A stretch of 64,000 bases of DNA from assembly GCF_009852415.1 (NCBI RefSeq), contig NZ_WOXS01000002.1:2192501-2256500 (forward strand). Direction: 5' to 3'. This document shows positions 49,459-58,211 of this stretch, one piece after another. This DNA is from Streptomyces sp. Tu 3180. GTDB lineage: Bacteria; Actinomycetota; Actinomycetes; Streptomycetales; Streptomycetaceae. A program made the translations under genes and the position numbers. Positions within the stretch are counted from its first letter, which is position 1; each line of letters starts with the position of its first letter. The notes beneath the pieces are model-generated. The model saw nothing but the letters and a program-made list of their open reading frames with translations. It was not told the origin of the DNA and made no database searches.

Positions 49459-50148
49459 ATGATTGATCACGCTCATGACCTGGTGTCTGTGCAGGCCGCG
49501 ACCGAGCGGCTGCTCAGCGCGGTCGGCGCACTGGACAACGCGGCTGTGACCCAGTCGTCACGGCTGCCCGGCTGGACCCGCGGTCACGTGCTGGCCCACC
49601 TCGCCCGCAACGCGGACGCCCTGGTGAACGTCCTCCGGGGCCGCCCCATGTACGTCTCCGGCGCGGCACGGGACGCCGACATCGAGCGGGGCGCCCCGCG
49701 CCCCCTCGACGCGCACCTCGCCGACGTGCGGGAGAGCGCGGAGCGCTTCCGGGCGGTGTGCGCGGCGCCGGCGGACTGGTCGCGCACGGTGGAACTGCGC
49801 AACGGGGTCACGGACCGGGCGGCCGGGGTGCCGTTCCGGCGCTGGGTCGAGGTGGAGCTGCACCACGTGGACCTCGGTGTCGGCTACGAACTGGAGGACC
49901 TGCCGGCGGAGTTCGTGGAGCGCGAGATCGACTTCCTGGCGCGGCGGTTCGCCGGGCACCGGGACGTGCCCGCGACGGGCCTGACCGCCGACGACGGCCG
50001 CTCCTGGAGCACCGGGGGCGGAGCCGAGGGCGGCCCGGTCGCGGTCGAGGGCGCGGCCGCCGACCTGCTCGGCTGGCTCGCCGGGCGCCGCGACGGCTCC
50101 GGGCTGAGGGTGAAGGGCGGCGCGCTCCCGGCGCTCCCGCCGCTGTAG
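49459..50148 (+). CDS. Maleylpyruvate isomerase-family, mycothiol-dependent enzyme (DinB fold)
   Basis: This 229-residue protein has an MDMPI N-terminal domain: LPGWTRGHVLAHLARNADAL (about 35-54) and WVEVELHHVDLGVGYELEDLP (about 132-152). The histidines in HVLAHLARN and in ELHHVDLG fit the metal triad of mycothiol-dependent maleylpyruvate isomerase. The C-terminal 60 residues are a small SCP2-like/MDMPI-C domain. The real substrate is unknown; family members in actinobacteria act on or detoxify small electrophiles. It is divergent from uvrA and lacks the damage motif. Confidence 0.87.
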   Translation: MIDHAHDLVSVQAATERLLSAVGALDNAAVTQSSRLPGWTRGHVLAHLARNADALVNVLRGRPMYVSGAARDADIERGAPRPLDAHLADVRESAERFRAVCAAPADWSRTVELRNGVTDRAAGVPFRRWVEVELHHVDLGVGYELEDLPAEFVEREIDFLARRFAGHRDVPATGLTADDGRSWSTGGGAEGGPVAVEGAAADLLGWLAGRRDGSGLRVKGGALPALPPL

Positions 50149-50234
50149 CGGGACGGCGGCGCGCGGGGCCGGCGACGCGAGGGTGCGGCGGCGCTCCCCG
50201 CCGCACCGGGGCGACCGCGCGGGGGTCGCCGCTA

Positions 50235-50240
50235 TAGGCT
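50235..50240 (+). promoter_or_regulatory. -10 box TAGGCT for leaderless metallo-hydrolase gene
   Basis: TAGGCT is followed by exactly 7 nt and ATG 50248. GCGACC (50211-50216) at 18-nt spacing is a weak -35. Confidence 0.5.
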
Positions 50241-50247
50241 GACAGCC

Positions 50248-50904
50248 ATGACGTACAGCGGTCGGGTGACGGTCGGCGGCCCAGCCGACGTGCACGAGCT
50301 CAAGGACCTGATGATCACCAAGATCGCGGTCGGCCCCATGGACAACAACGCCTATCTGCTGCGGTGCCGGGCCACCGACGAGCAGCTGCTGATCGACGCG
50401 GCCGACGACGCGCGGACCCTGCTGGGCACGATCGGTGACGACGGCATCGCGTCCGTCGTCACCACCCACCGGCACGGCGACCACTGGCAGGCGCTGGCCG
50501 AGGTGGTGGCCGCCACCGGCGCCCGCACCCACGCCGGCCGGGACGACGCCGAGGGCATCCCGGTGCCGACCGACGTCCTGGTCGACGACGGCGACATCGT
50601 CCGCGTGGGGCGGGTGGAACTCACCGCCCGTCACCTGGTCGGGCACACGCCCGGGTCGATCGCCCTCGTCTACGACGATCCGCACGGGCATCCGCACGTG
50701 TTCACCGGGGACTGTCTGTTCCCGGGCGGTGTGGGCAACACCCACAAGGACCCGAAGGCGTTCGCCAGCCTGATCCACGACGTCGAGACCAAGATCTTCG
50801 ACGTGCTCCCCGACGAGACCTGGGTCTACCCCGGCCACGGCAACGACACCACGCTGGGCGCGGAACGCCCGCACCTGCCGGAGTGGCACGCGCGCGGGTG
50901 GTGA
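50248..50904 (+). CDS. Metallo-beta-lactamase-fold hydrolase (glyoxalase II-like)
   Basis: This 218-residue soluble protein has the metal motif THRHGDHW (HxHxDH, about 71-78), then ARHLVGHTPGS with a third His, TGDCLFPGGVGN with the bridging Asp, and YPGHGNDT with the last His. This full set fits the hydroxyacylglutathione hydrolase-like group; in an actinobacterium mycothiol or another thiol ester would replace glutathione. It lies 99 bp downstream of the mycothiol-dependent-type gene, so a shared detoxification role is possible. It converges on aroQ. Confidence 0.9.
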   Translation: MTYSGRVTVGGPADVHELKDLMITKIAVGPMDNNAYLLRCRATDEQLLIDAADDARTLLGTIGDDGIASVVTTHRHGDHWQALAEVVAATGARTHAGRDDAEGIPVPTDVLVDDGDIVRVGRVELTARHLVGHTPGSIALVYDDPHGHPHVFTGDCLFPGGVGNTHKDPKAFASLIHDVETKIFDVLPDETWVYPGHGNDTTLGAERPHLPEWHARGW

Positions 50905-50937
50905 GCCGCGGAGCCGCGGGAGCACGGACGGGACACG

Positions 50938-50967
50938 GGGGCGGACCGCGGAAGCGCCGTCCGCCCC
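50938..50967. terminator. Terminator between the metallo-hydrolase and aroQ
   Basis: GGGGCGGAC (50938-50946) pairs with GTCCGCCCC (50959-50967) across a 12-nt loop, in the convergent gap. Confidence 0.7.
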
Positions 50968-50979
50968 GCGGGAGCGCCC

Positions 50980-51453
50980 CTACGCCTCGGCCGCTCCCGG
51001 GCAGGCCAGCGCCGCGACCCGCTCCACCGCGAACACGTACCCCTGCACCCCGCAGCCCGCGATGACGCCGTCGGCGCGCAGCGAGACGTAGGAGTGGTGC
51101 CGGAAGGACTCCCGCCGGTGGATGTTGGAGATGTGGACCTCCACCACGGGCAGGCCGTCGCAGGCGTTGAGGGCGTCCAGGATCGCGACGGAGGTGTGCG
51201 AGTAGGCGCCGGGGTTGATGACGATCCCGCAGTGGTTCAGGCGCGCCTCGTGGATCCAGTCCACCAGCTGTCCCTCGTGGTTGGACTGGCGCAGGTCCAC
51301 CGTGCCGTTGTGCGCGGCCGCCGCCTCGGCGCACATCGCCTCCACGTCGGCGAGCGTGTCGGAGCCGTAGATCTCCGGCTGGCGCTGTCCCAGCAGGTTC
51401 AGGTTGGGGCCGTTGAGGATCATGATCGGGGCGGTGGCCAGGTTGCGGGGCAC
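50980..51453 (-). CDS. aroQ: 3-dehydroquinate dehydratase, type II
   Basis: This 157-residue type II enzyme, a dodecamer in Streptomyces, performs the third step of the shikimate pathway. Catalytic residues are visible: NGPNLNLLG, then PEIYG with the essential Tyr, NPGAYSHTS, and [19 protein letters not shown] with the catalytic His. Start is GTG 51453 with GGAGG close by. It stands alone between a metallo-hydrolase (convergent) and an S66 peptidase (divergent); no other aro gene is linked. Confidence 0.95.
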   Translation of the reverse strand: MPRNLATAPIMILNGPNLNLLGQRQPEIYGSDTLADVEAMCAEAAAAHNGTVDLRQSNHEGQLVDWIHEARLNHCGIVINPGAYSHTSVAILDALNACDGLPVVEVHISNIHRRESFRHHSYVSLRADGVIAGCGVQGYVFAVERVAALACPGAAEA

Positions 51454-51557
51454 GGTTCCTCCGGTCCGTTCGGGGTGGGGCGGTCCTCGGCGGAACCGCT
51501 GCTCGGACCCGGTTTATCACGGTGCGCCGCACGGCAGCCGGGCCCTAACCTCCCGGC

Positions 51558-52604
51558 ATGACGACCCTCTCGTACCCTCCCAAGCCCTCCCCGGGCGACC
51601 GGATCGCCGTGATCTCGCCCTCCTCCGGCCTGCCGGGTCTCTTCCCGCTCCCCTTCGAACTGGGGCTGGAGCGGCTGCGCGAGGAGTTCGGGCTGGAGCC
51701 GGTCGAGTACCCGGCGACGCGCACCATGGGCTCGACGCCGCGGGAACGCGCCGACGACATCCACGCCGCCTTCGCCGACCCGGGGATCAAGGCGGTCGTC
51801 GCGTCGACCGGCGGTGACGACCAGATCACCGTGGTGCCGCTGCTGGACCGGGAGTTGATCCGCGCCCACCCGAAGCCGTTCTTCGGGACGAGCGACAACA
51901 CCCATCTGCTCGCCTTCCTCCGCGAGGCCGGGATCGTCGCGTTCCACGGCGCGAGCGTGATGGTCGAGCTGGGCCGCCCCGGGGCGATGCACCCGCAGAC
52001 CGCCGAGTCCCTGCGGGCCGCTCTGTTCACCCCGGGCGCGTACGAGCTGCGCCCCGCCGGACGGTGGCGCGACGTCGACCGGGACTGGGCGGATCCGGCG
52101 ACGTTCGACGCGGAGCCGGAGACCCGGCCGGGGACCGGCTGGACCTGGGTGAACGCCGACCGGGTGGCCGAGGGCCGCACCTGGGGCGGCTGTCTGGAGA
52201 TCGTCGGCTGGATGCTGATGGCCGACCGCGGGGTCGCCCGGGACCTGTCGGAGTACGACGGCGGCGTGCTGTTCCTGGAGACCTCGGAGGAGCTGCCGAG
52301 CGCCGAGGAGGTCTTCCGCACCCTGCGGAACATGGGAGAGCGGGGGCTGCTCGGGCGCTTCTCGGCGCTCCTCATGGGCCGCCCGAAGACCTGGTCGTTC
52401 GAGCGGCCCCTCGGCCCGCAGGAGGGCGCGGCCTACGCCGCCGCGCAGCGCGAGGCGGTCCGGCGGGCGATGCGGACCTACGCCCCGGACGCCCTCGTCG
52501 TCTTCGACGTGGACCTCGGGCACACCGACCCGCAGCTGGTGATCCCCTACGGCGGTCAGGTCCGGGTCGACGGCCCCGCCCGGCGCATCACCGTCACGTA
52601 CTGA
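51558..52604 (+). CDS. S66-family peptidase (LD-carboxypeptidase/MccF-like)
   Basis: This 348-residue serine peptidase of family S66 has the nucleophile in FFGTSDNTHLL (Ser near residue 112), the catalytic Glu in GGCLEIVGWML (about 215-225) and His in LGHTDPQL (about 322-329). The long N-domain and these spacings resemble MccF, which cleaves microcin C-type aminoacyl-nucleotides, more than murein LD-carboxypeptidase; both remain possible. TAACCT lies 6 nt before the ATG, so the message is probably near-leaderless. It shares a divergent region of about 100 bp with aroQ. Confidence 0.88.
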   Translation: MTTLSYPPKPSPGDRIAVISPSSGLPGLFPLPFELGLERLREEFGLEPVEYPATRTMGSTPRERADDIHAAFADPGIKAVVASTGGDDQITVVPLLDRELIRAHPKPFFGTSDNTHLLAFLREAGIVAFHGASVMVELGRPGAMHPQTAESLRAALFTPGAYELRPAGRWRDVDRDWADPATFDAEPETRPGTGWTWVNADRVAEGRTWGGCLEIVGWMLMADRGVARDLSEYDGGVLFLETSEELPSAEEVFRTLRNMGERGLLGRFSALLMGRPKTWSFERPLGPQEGAAYAAAQREAVRRAMRTYAPDALVVFDVDLGHTDPQLVIPYGGQVRVDGPARRITVTY

Positions 52605-52613
52605 GACCGCCCG

Positions 52614-52649
52614 GGCCCCGGGACGGCCGCGCGCGGCCGTCCCGGGGCC
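52614..52649. terminator. 36-bp perfect palindrome, bidirectional terminator
   Basis: GGCCCCGGGACGGCCGCG and its exact complement lie back to back in the 62-bp convergent gap between the S66 gene and the antiporter gene. The only loop is that forced by geometry. Confidence 0.85.
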
Positions 52650-52666
52650 GCGGCCCGCCTTCCGTC

Positions 52667-53779
52667 CTACGGGTTGACCGCCAGCTCCAGATAGGCCGCG
52701 AGCAGCACCAGGTGCACCCCTCCCTGGAGCGGTGTGGCCCGCCCGGGGACCACGGTCAGCGCGCTCACCACCACGGTCAGGGCGAGCAGCACCATATGGG
52801 TGCTGCCGAGGCCGAGGACGAGCGGACCGGGGAGCCACAGGGAGGCCAGCGCGACCGCGGGGATGGTCAGGCCGATACTGGCCATCGCCGAGCCGAGCGC
52901 GAGGTTCATGCTGATCTGGACCTGATCGCGGCGCGCGGCGCGCACCGCGGCGATGGTCTCGGGGAGGAGGACCAGCAGCGCGATGATCACACCGACGACG
53001 GCGTGGGGCAGGCCGGCCGTGTCCACTGCGGACTCGATGGTGGGCGAGACGCCTTTGGCCAGACCGACCACCCCGATCAGGGCCAGGCCCAGCAGCCCCA
53101 GGCTGGTCAGCGCGGTGCGCGCGGACGGCGCTTCGGCGTGGTCCTGCGTGTGCTCGCCGCCGGGGGCCGCCCTGCCCGGCCGGGGGACGGGCAGGAAGTA
53201 GTCGCGGTGGCGCACGGTCTGCGTCGTCACGAACAGGCCGTAGAGGACCAGCGAGGAGACCGCCGCGAACGTGAGCTGCACGGTGGAGAACTCCGGGCCC
53301 GGCTTGCTCGTGGTGAACGTCGGCAGCACCAGGCTGAGGGTCGCCAGCGTCGCGACCGTGGCGAGGGCCGCACCGGTGCCCTCCGAGTTGAAGACCGCGG
53401 TGCGGTGGCGCAGTGAGCCGACCAGGAGGCTCAGTCCGAGGATGCCGTTGCAGGTGATCATCACGGCCGCGAACACGGTGTCCCTGGCGAGCGTCGCGCC
53501 CTTGTCCCCCCCGTCGATCATGAGGGTCACGATCAGCGCCACCTCGATCACGGTGACGGCGACCGCGAGGACCAGGGAGCCGAAGGGTTCCCCCACCCGG
53601 TGGGCGACCACCTCGGCGTGGTGCACGGCCGCCAGCACGGCCCCCGCGAGGACCAGCGTGCTCACGGCGACGGCCGGTCCGGGCAGATCACGTCCCCAGG
53701 TGAGGACCAGCAGGACCACGGCGAGCGGGGGCACCAGGGTCGTCCACTGCGCCGTGAGCCGCCCGAGCGGAGCGCTCAT
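52667..53779 (-). CDS. Calcium/proton antiporter, CaCA/ChaA family
   Basis: This 370-residue membrane protein has about 11 helices in two inverted halves. Each half carries the acidic CaCA alpha-repeat: GEPFGSLVLAVAVTVIEVAL (about 62-81) and ALLVLLPETIAAVRAARRDQ (about 263-282), which form the ion path. The E. coli counterpart, ChaA, exports Ca2+, Na+ or K+ at alkaline pH. I chose ATG 53779; the in-frame extension upstream is Arg-rich and lacks family character. The gene follows terC on the same strand, separated by strong hairpins. Confidence 0.9.
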   Translation of the reverse strand: MSAPLGRLTAQWTTLVPPLAVVLLVLTWGRDLPGPAVAVSTLVLAGAVLAAVHHAEVVAHRVGEPFGSLVLAVAVTVIEVALIVTLMIDGGDKGATLARDTVFAAVMITCNGILGLSLLVGSLRHRTAVFNSEGTGAALATVATLATLSLVLPTFTTSKPGPEFSTVQLTFAAVSSLVLYGLFVTTQTVRHRDYFLPVPRPGRAAPGGEHTQDHAEAPSARTALTSLGLLGLALIGVVGLAKGVSPTIESAVDTAGLPHAVVGVIIALLVLLPETIAAVRAARRDQVQISMNLALGSAMASIGLTIPAVALASLWLPGPLVLGLGSTHMVLLALTVVVSALTVVPGRATPLQGGVHLVLLAAYLELAVNP

Positions 53780-53955
53780 GGGGCGATCGTCCCAGACGCG
53801 AAGGGGCGTCGCACCTCGCCGGCCGCCCCCTCCGGCCGGGTCCGTCCGCTGCGCCCTCCTGATCGTCCCGGGGTCGTCATGGTCACGCATGGCCTCCTCG
53901 TACGAGTCGTGTTCGGTGGGCGCCGGAGTGCGGCGCGGGGCGTTCTCGCGCCCCC

Positions 53956-54045
53956 GGCGGCGTGCCGTTGCCGGGGCACGCCGCCGAAAACGCGCGGGCA
54001 CCGGGAGCGGAGGTCGGCGATGTGCCTCCCTCCGTTCCCGGTGCC
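53956..54045 (-). terminator. Two hairpins after terC
   Basis: 53997-54013 pairs with 54029-54045 (17 bp including one G-U). Further downstream 53956-53966 pairs with 53975-53985 (11 bp, perfect). They lie in the 289-bp gap between terC and the antiporter gene, which otherwise shows no gene. Confidence 0.75.
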
Positions 54046-54068
54046 GGCTGTTCTGTGCGGCGACGGGG

Positions 54069-55070
54069 TCAGGCGTCGACGCTGTCCTTCGCGTGGCCCT
54101 CGCCCGGGCTCTGTGCGGCCTCGGCCTCCGCCGTCTTGCGGGAGGCCCGCAGGCTGGTGATCGTGGTGACGATCAGGACCGTGCAGATCACGCCCAGCGA
54201 GACCGGGATGCTGATCTCGGGGACGTGGACCCCGGACTCGTGCAGCGCGTGCAGCACCAGCTTCACGCCGATGAAGCCGAGGATGATCGACAGGCCGTAG
54301 GAGAGGTGGACCAGCTTCTTCAGCAGGCCGCCGATGAGGAAGTACAGCTGCCGCAGACCCATCAGGGCGAACGCGTTCGCGGTGAACACGATGTACGGGT
54401 CCTGGGTCAGGCCGAAGATCGCGGGGATCGAGTCGAGCGCGAACAGGACGTCGGTGGTGCCGATGGCGAGCATCACGACCAGCATCGGGGTCATGACCCG
54501 CTTGCCGTTCTGCTCGATCCACAGCTTGGTGCCGTGGTACCGGTCGGCCACGCCGAAGCGGCGCTCGGCGGCCTTGAGGAGCTTGTTCTCCTCGTACTCC
54601 TCGTCCTCCTCGTCGGCCCGGGCCTCCTGGATGAGCTTCCAGGCGGTCCAGATCAGGAAGGCCCCGAAGAGGTAGAACACCCAGGAGAAGCTGGCGAGGA
54701 TCGCGGCGCCCGCGGCGATGAAGACCGCGCGCAGCACCAGGGCTATGAGGACACCGATCAGGAGGACCCGCTGCTGGTACTGCGACGGCACCGCGAACTT
54801 CGCCATGATCAGGACGAAGACGAAGAGGTTGTCGACGCTCAGCGACTTCTCGGTGATGAAGCCGGCGAAGAACTCACCGGCGGGCTGGCCGCCGCCGAAG
54901 ACCAGCAGGCCGAGCCCGAAGAGCACGGCCAGGACGATCCAGACGACCGTCCAGATTCCGGCTTCCTTGATGGATACGTCGTGGGGCTTGCGGCCGATGA
55001 AAAAGTCGACCGCGATCAGGGCGGCGAGGCCCACGATCGTCAGGACCCACAGGGTCATGGAAACTTCCAC
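54069..55070 (-). CDS. TerC-family integral membrane protein
   Basis: This 333-residue polytopic protein has about nine helices. FITEKSLSVDNLFVFVLIMAKF (about 72-93) and IGTTDVLFALDSIPAIFGLT (about 204-223) are the family motifs, with acidic residues in the membrane (Asp-Asn and Asp-Ser-Ile-Pro). TerC relatives export Mn2+ (Alx/MeeF type) or serve tellurite resistance; here the leader looks like a Mn2+ riboswitch, which favours metal export. Start is GTG 55070 with GGAGG at 4 nt; ATG 55058 is an alternative. The loop near 155-165 is very acidic. Confidence 0.93.
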   Translation of the reverse strand: MEVSMTLWVLTIVGLAALIAVDFFIGRKPHDVSIKEAGIWTVVWIVLAVLFGLGLLVFGGGQPAGEFFAGFITEKSLSVDNLFVFVLIMAKFAVPSQYQQRVLLIGVLIALVLRAVFIAAGAAILASFSWVFYLFGAFLIWTAWKLIQEARADEEDEEYEENKLLKAAERRFGVADRYHGTKLWIEQNGKRVMTPMLVVMLAIGTTDVLFALDSIPAIFGLTQDPYIVFTANAFALMGLRQLYFLIGGLLKKLVHLSYGLSIILGFIGVKLVLHALHESGVHVPEISIPVSLGVICTVLIVTTITSLRASRKTAEAEAAQSPGEGHAKDSVDA

Positions 55071-55104
55071 TGCGCCTCCGGCAGATACGTCACACGGTAG
55101 ATGT

Positions 55105-55256
55105 CAGCGTCGTCGCTGCCGGAGGTCTCTTCCACCCGGACCCGGGTGCCGGACGGCACCGAGTGGGCCCATGGGCCGACGCCCCGGGATCTGGCCTGAT
55201 CCGTATTGACGGGGTCGCCGCACAGACAGGGAGTACTCCCCTCCGTGCAAGCAACA
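55105..55256 (-). promoter_or_regulatory. Probable yybP-ykoY manganese riboswitch in the terC leader
   Basis: The terC mRNA leader is about 180 nt long, GC-rich and strongly structured. It carries GGGGAGTA (complement 55234-55241), the most conserved sequence of the yybP-ykoY element, near its 5' end, and GAGACCTCCGGC near its 3' end. Family knowledge: this riboswitch sits in front of TerC/Alx-type genes and turns them on with Mn2+. I could not align it to the covariance model. Confidence 0.6.
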
Positions 55257-55283
55257 CTACCCCATTCACCAAGGGTTGGTAAA
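55254..55283 (-). promoter_or_regulatory. Promoter of terC, TTTACC-N18-TAGTGT
   Basis: On the minus strand the -35 TTTACC (55283-55278), an 18-nt spacer and -10 TAGTGT (55259-55254) would start the RNA just before the GGGGAGTA element, as a riboswitch requires. Confidence 0.5.
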
Positions 55284-55358
55284 GAGCTGGGTAAAGGACA
55301 GTATAAAAACGCAGGTCGGGGTGGCTTTACGGAGGGTTTCCCCAGGGGCGCGGGGCGC

Positions 55359-57368
55359 TCACCGGTCCCATGAGCGGCGGGCGGCGGCGACCTGGGTGAG
55401 GACCTGGTGGAGGACCTGGCTGCCGGGCGGCACCAGCGGGGGCTCGTACGTCCAGGCGTGCCCGACCCACGGGTCGGCCAGGTGGTCGTCGGCCACCGGG
55501 GTCAGCCGCAGCAGCGAACGCCACAGCGGGTCGAGCAGCGGGCCGTAGCCGGCGGACTCCTCGCGGTCGGCGACCATCATCAGGTGCACGCCGACGGACG
55601 GGCCCTCGTCGGCGAGGTAGCGCAGCTGGTTGACGGCGCGGTCGTCGAACCCGTGCGGGAAGTCGTTGACGATCAGCAGCTGCTGGGAGGTGTCGAACCC
55701 GGGGGGCAGCGCGTCGGGCGCGCCTCCGCGCAGCGCCATCTGCACCAGGTCGACCCGCTGGGTGAGCCTGCCCAGCACGTCCGTCACGCCCGCGGCCCCC
55801 ACGGCGGGCGGGGCCGCCAGCACACCGGTCTGCGTCAGCGGCACCAGCGCCTGCGCGCCGGATCCGGCCGGGTCGACGACGTGCACGGTGAACTCCCCCG
55901 CCGGGTAGACGGCGAGCAGCCGGGCCGCGTGGACCACCGCCGTCTCCATGGCGAGGCGCCGCATGTCGTGGGAGTCGTGGAACGGTCCGTCGAGCGAGCC
56001 GGTCCGTCCGCTGTCGATCCACAGCCCGCGCTCCAGCGGCAGCCGGAGCAGCATGGGGATGCGGATCCGGTCGGCCTCGGGCAGGCGGAGGTCGCCCAGG
56101 CGCAGCGCCATGGGTATCTCCATGGGCACCCGGTAGGCGTGCCAGACGGGGTTGTCCCAGCGCGCGAAGGCGGGGGGCAGTGCGGGCTCGACGACCTCGG
56201 CCTCGGCGACGAGCTGGTCGAGGTCCCGGTCGAGGGCCTCCCTCGCCTGGTCGACGAGCCGGCCGTGCCGGGCGCGGGCCGCCTCGCGCGCGGCGTCGCC
56301 CTGGCCGCCGATCCGGCTGCGCGGGTCGGACAGGGCCTGCTCGAGCTCCTTGTCCATGCGCGACTCGGCGAAGTCGACGGCGCTGCGGTAGGCGGCGGTG
56401 GTGCGGGCCAGGTCCTCGAACATGCCCCAGACCTGGTTGTAGAGCCGCTCCTCCATGGACCAGCCGGTGGCGTCCCCCGCGACGGGCTGCGCGGGCTGCC
56501 CCGGCCGGGCCGGCGGCGCGGCCGGAGGGGGCGGCGGCGGAGCGGAGGTCTGCCGCCGGGGGTGGCTGTAGTCGATCGGGCCGCCGCCGGTGGCCGGGGA
56601 CGGGTCCGCCGCGCCGGCTCCCCCGTAGGCGGGCTGTGGTCCGTCCTGTCCCGGCCGGCCGGCCGGCTGCCCTCCGTACGCGGGGGGAACGGGCCCCGGG
56701 GCGCCCTGGGGCGCGGTGCCGCCCTGGTCCGGGCCGACGGCCGGTGCGGCGGCCTGGCGGGAGCGGTCGCCGTCGGACGGGCGGGGCGGGGGCGCCTGCA
56801 CGGAGCGGGCGAGCCCCCGCGCGACCGCCTCGCCGATGCCGGCCGCGAGCTGCTGGGCCTGGGACAGGCCCTGGTCGGCGAGGAGTTCGGCCAGGCCGCC
56901 GGCGTACCCCTGGCCGACGGCGCGCACCTTCCAGGCGCCCTGCCGCCGGTAGAGCTCCAGGGCGATGACGGCCGACTCGGCCTCCAGACCGGTGATGGTG
57001 TAGCTGGCGACCTCGGTGCCGTCCAGGCCGGTGACGGCGACGAAGGGCGCCGCCACGGCGCCGAACCGGACCGGACCCGGGCCGCCGCCCGGGGCGGGCA
57101 GGGCGAGCAGCACGCTGACCCGGTGGACCGCGTCCGTCATGGCGTCCAGGTCCACCGCGAGACGGTGGTCCGCGGCCGCCTGCCGCGACACCTCCAGGCC
57201 GGGCTGGGTGGGGGCGCCCGGATGGGCCACCCACTCCGTCCCGTGGATCCGGCCGTTCTCGTCGCCGAGCGCGGCCGCGGCCACGACCGGCGTGCCGGCC
57301 GAGATCCGGATCTCCAGACGGGACTGGGAGAGCGGGTGGTTCTGCCCCCGCACCAGCTCGGCCGTCAT
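55359..57368 (-). CDS. Large TerD-domain protein with FtsK/EccC-like C-terminal domain
   Basis: This 669-residue protein has an N-terminal TerD/stress-protein domain (about 1-190; LVRGQNHPLSQSRLEIRI, IALELYRRQGAWKVRAVGQG), a disordered Pro/Gly/Gln linker (about 190-305), and a C-terminal domain (about 305-669) with a charged helical start. Its end (LLIVNDFPHGFDDRAV, PSVGVHLMMVADRE) resembles the last strands of FtsK/EccC-type ATPases, but no Walker A was found. TerD proteins belong to calcium-linked stress modules. It lies just upstream of terC (minus strand) and 76 bp after the small TerD gene. Confidence 0.82.
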   Translation of the reverse strand: MTAELVRGQNHPLSQSRLEIRISAGTPVVAAAALGDENGRIHGTEWVAHPGAPTQPGLEVSRQAAADHRLAVDLDAMTDAVHRVSVLLALPAPGGGPGPVRFGAVAAPFVAVTGLDGTEVASYTITGLEAESAVIALELYRRQGAWKVRAVGQGYAGGLAELLADQGLSQAQQLAAGIGEAVARGLARSVQAPPPRPSDGDRSRQAAAPAVGPDQGGTAPQGAPGPVPPAYGGQPAGRPGQDGPQPAYGGAGAADPSPATGGGPIDYSHPRRQTSAPPPPPPAAPPARPGQPAQPVAGDATGWSMEERLYNQVWGMFEDLARTTAAYRSAVDFAESRMDKELEQALSDPRSRIGGQGDAAREAARARHGRLVDQAREALDRDLDQLVAEAEVVEPALPPAFARWDNPVWHAYRVPMEIPMALRLGDLRLPEADRIRIPMLLRLPLERGLWIDSGRTGSLDGPFHDSHDMRRLAMETAVVHAARLLAVYPAGEFTVHVVDPAGSGAQALVPLTQTGVLAAPPAVGAAGVTDVLGRLTQRVDLVQMALRGGAPDALPPGFDTSQQLLIVNDFPHGFDDRAVNQLRYLADEGPSVGVHLMMVADREESAGYGPLLDPLWRSLLRLTPVADDHLADPWVGHAWTYEPPLVPPGSQVLHQVLTQVAAARRSWDR

Positions 57369-57444
57369 CGCCTTCGTCCCCCTGTGTCGCGTGTGATGGG
57401 TGCGTGTGCCGCCGGCCGGTCCGGCCGGGCCCGGTCCCGGGTGC

Positions 57445-58023
57445 CTAGAGAACCGGCAGGATCGCCGGCATCAGGTCCTGGAAGGTGCGGCCGTTGGCCG
57501 GGTTGCCGAGGGCCGTCATCGTCCAGCCCGAGCCCGAGCGGTGCACCTTCGCCATGATCTGGGCCGTGTAGGCGCCACCGCCGGCCAGCGTGTAGCGGGC
57601 GAGTTCCTGGCCGTTGGTCTCGTCGACGAGGCGGCAGAAGGCGTTCTGCACCTCCTGGAAGGTCTGGCCCGTGAAGGAGTTCACGGTGAAGACGATCTGG
57701 TCGATGTGGACCGGGACGCGCGACAGGTCGACGAGGATGGCCTCGTCGTCGCCGCCCTGGCCGACACCGCCGACGAGGTTGTCACCGGTGTGCCGCACGG
57801 AGCCGTCGTCGCTCACCAGGTGGCGGAAGAAGACGACGTCGACCGGCTGCTTGTCCGCGAACAGGACGGCGGAGGCGTCCAGGTCGATCTCCCGGGTGCG
57901 CGAGCCGAACAGGCCGCGACGGGGAGCCGCCTGCCAGCCGAGACCCATGCGCACCGCGGTCAGGCTGCCGCCGTCGTTCTTCTGCAGACTGATGGCCTGA
58001 CCCTTGGTCATGTTGACGGTCAC
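57445..58023 (-). CDS. TerD-family stress protein
   Basis: This 192-residue stand-alone TerD beta-sandwich protein has KGQAISLQKNDGG, REIDLDASAVLF, then FVHLVSDDGS-like FFRHLVSDDGSV, DNLVGGVGQGGDDEAILVDL and FTVNSFTGQTFQEV. The acidic loop VGQGGDDE fits the calcium-binding sites of TerD. Streptomyces TerD-type proteins bind Ca2+ and influence differentiation and stress tolerance. Start is GTG 58023 with GAGGGGA; ATG 58011 is an alternative. It probably leads a short operon with the large TerD gene. Confidence 0.93.
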   Translation of the reverse strand: MTVNMTKGQAISLQKNDGGSLTAVRMGLGWQAAPRRGLFGSRTREIDLDASAVLFADKQPVDVVFFRHLVSDDGSVRHTGDNLVGGVGQGGDDEAILVDLSRVPVHIDQIVFTVNSFTGQTFQEVQNAFCRLVDETNGQELARYTLAGGGAYTAQIMAKVHRSGSGWTMTALGNPANGRTFQDLMPAILPVL

Positions 58024-58174
58024 GCGCTGATTCCCCTCTCGAACTGTCCCCTGTTGCCGCGAAGCCGCGGTTGACCTGAACCCTACGCAGGGGGACCGAC
58101 AGTGACGTACCCAGGTCCGCACTTTGTGTCGGTCTTGCAACACAGTCCGTACCGGGCGGGGTCCGAAACGCGCC

Positions 58175-58203
58175 GAAGGCGCCGGTCGCGGGCCGGCGCC
58201 TTC
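58175..58203 (-). terminator. Terminator after uvrB
   Basis: GAAGGCGCCGG (58175-58185) pairs with CCGGCGCCTTC (58193-58203) across a 7-nt loop, 9 nt after the uvrB stop. Confidence 0.75.
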
Positions 58204-58211
58204 CGCAGCCG

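Noticed and set aside
55071..58023. Tellurite-resistance operon with full terABCDEZ
   Set aside because: Only TerC and two TerD proteins are present; terA, terB and terZ-type genes are absent, and the leader suggests metal control of terC.
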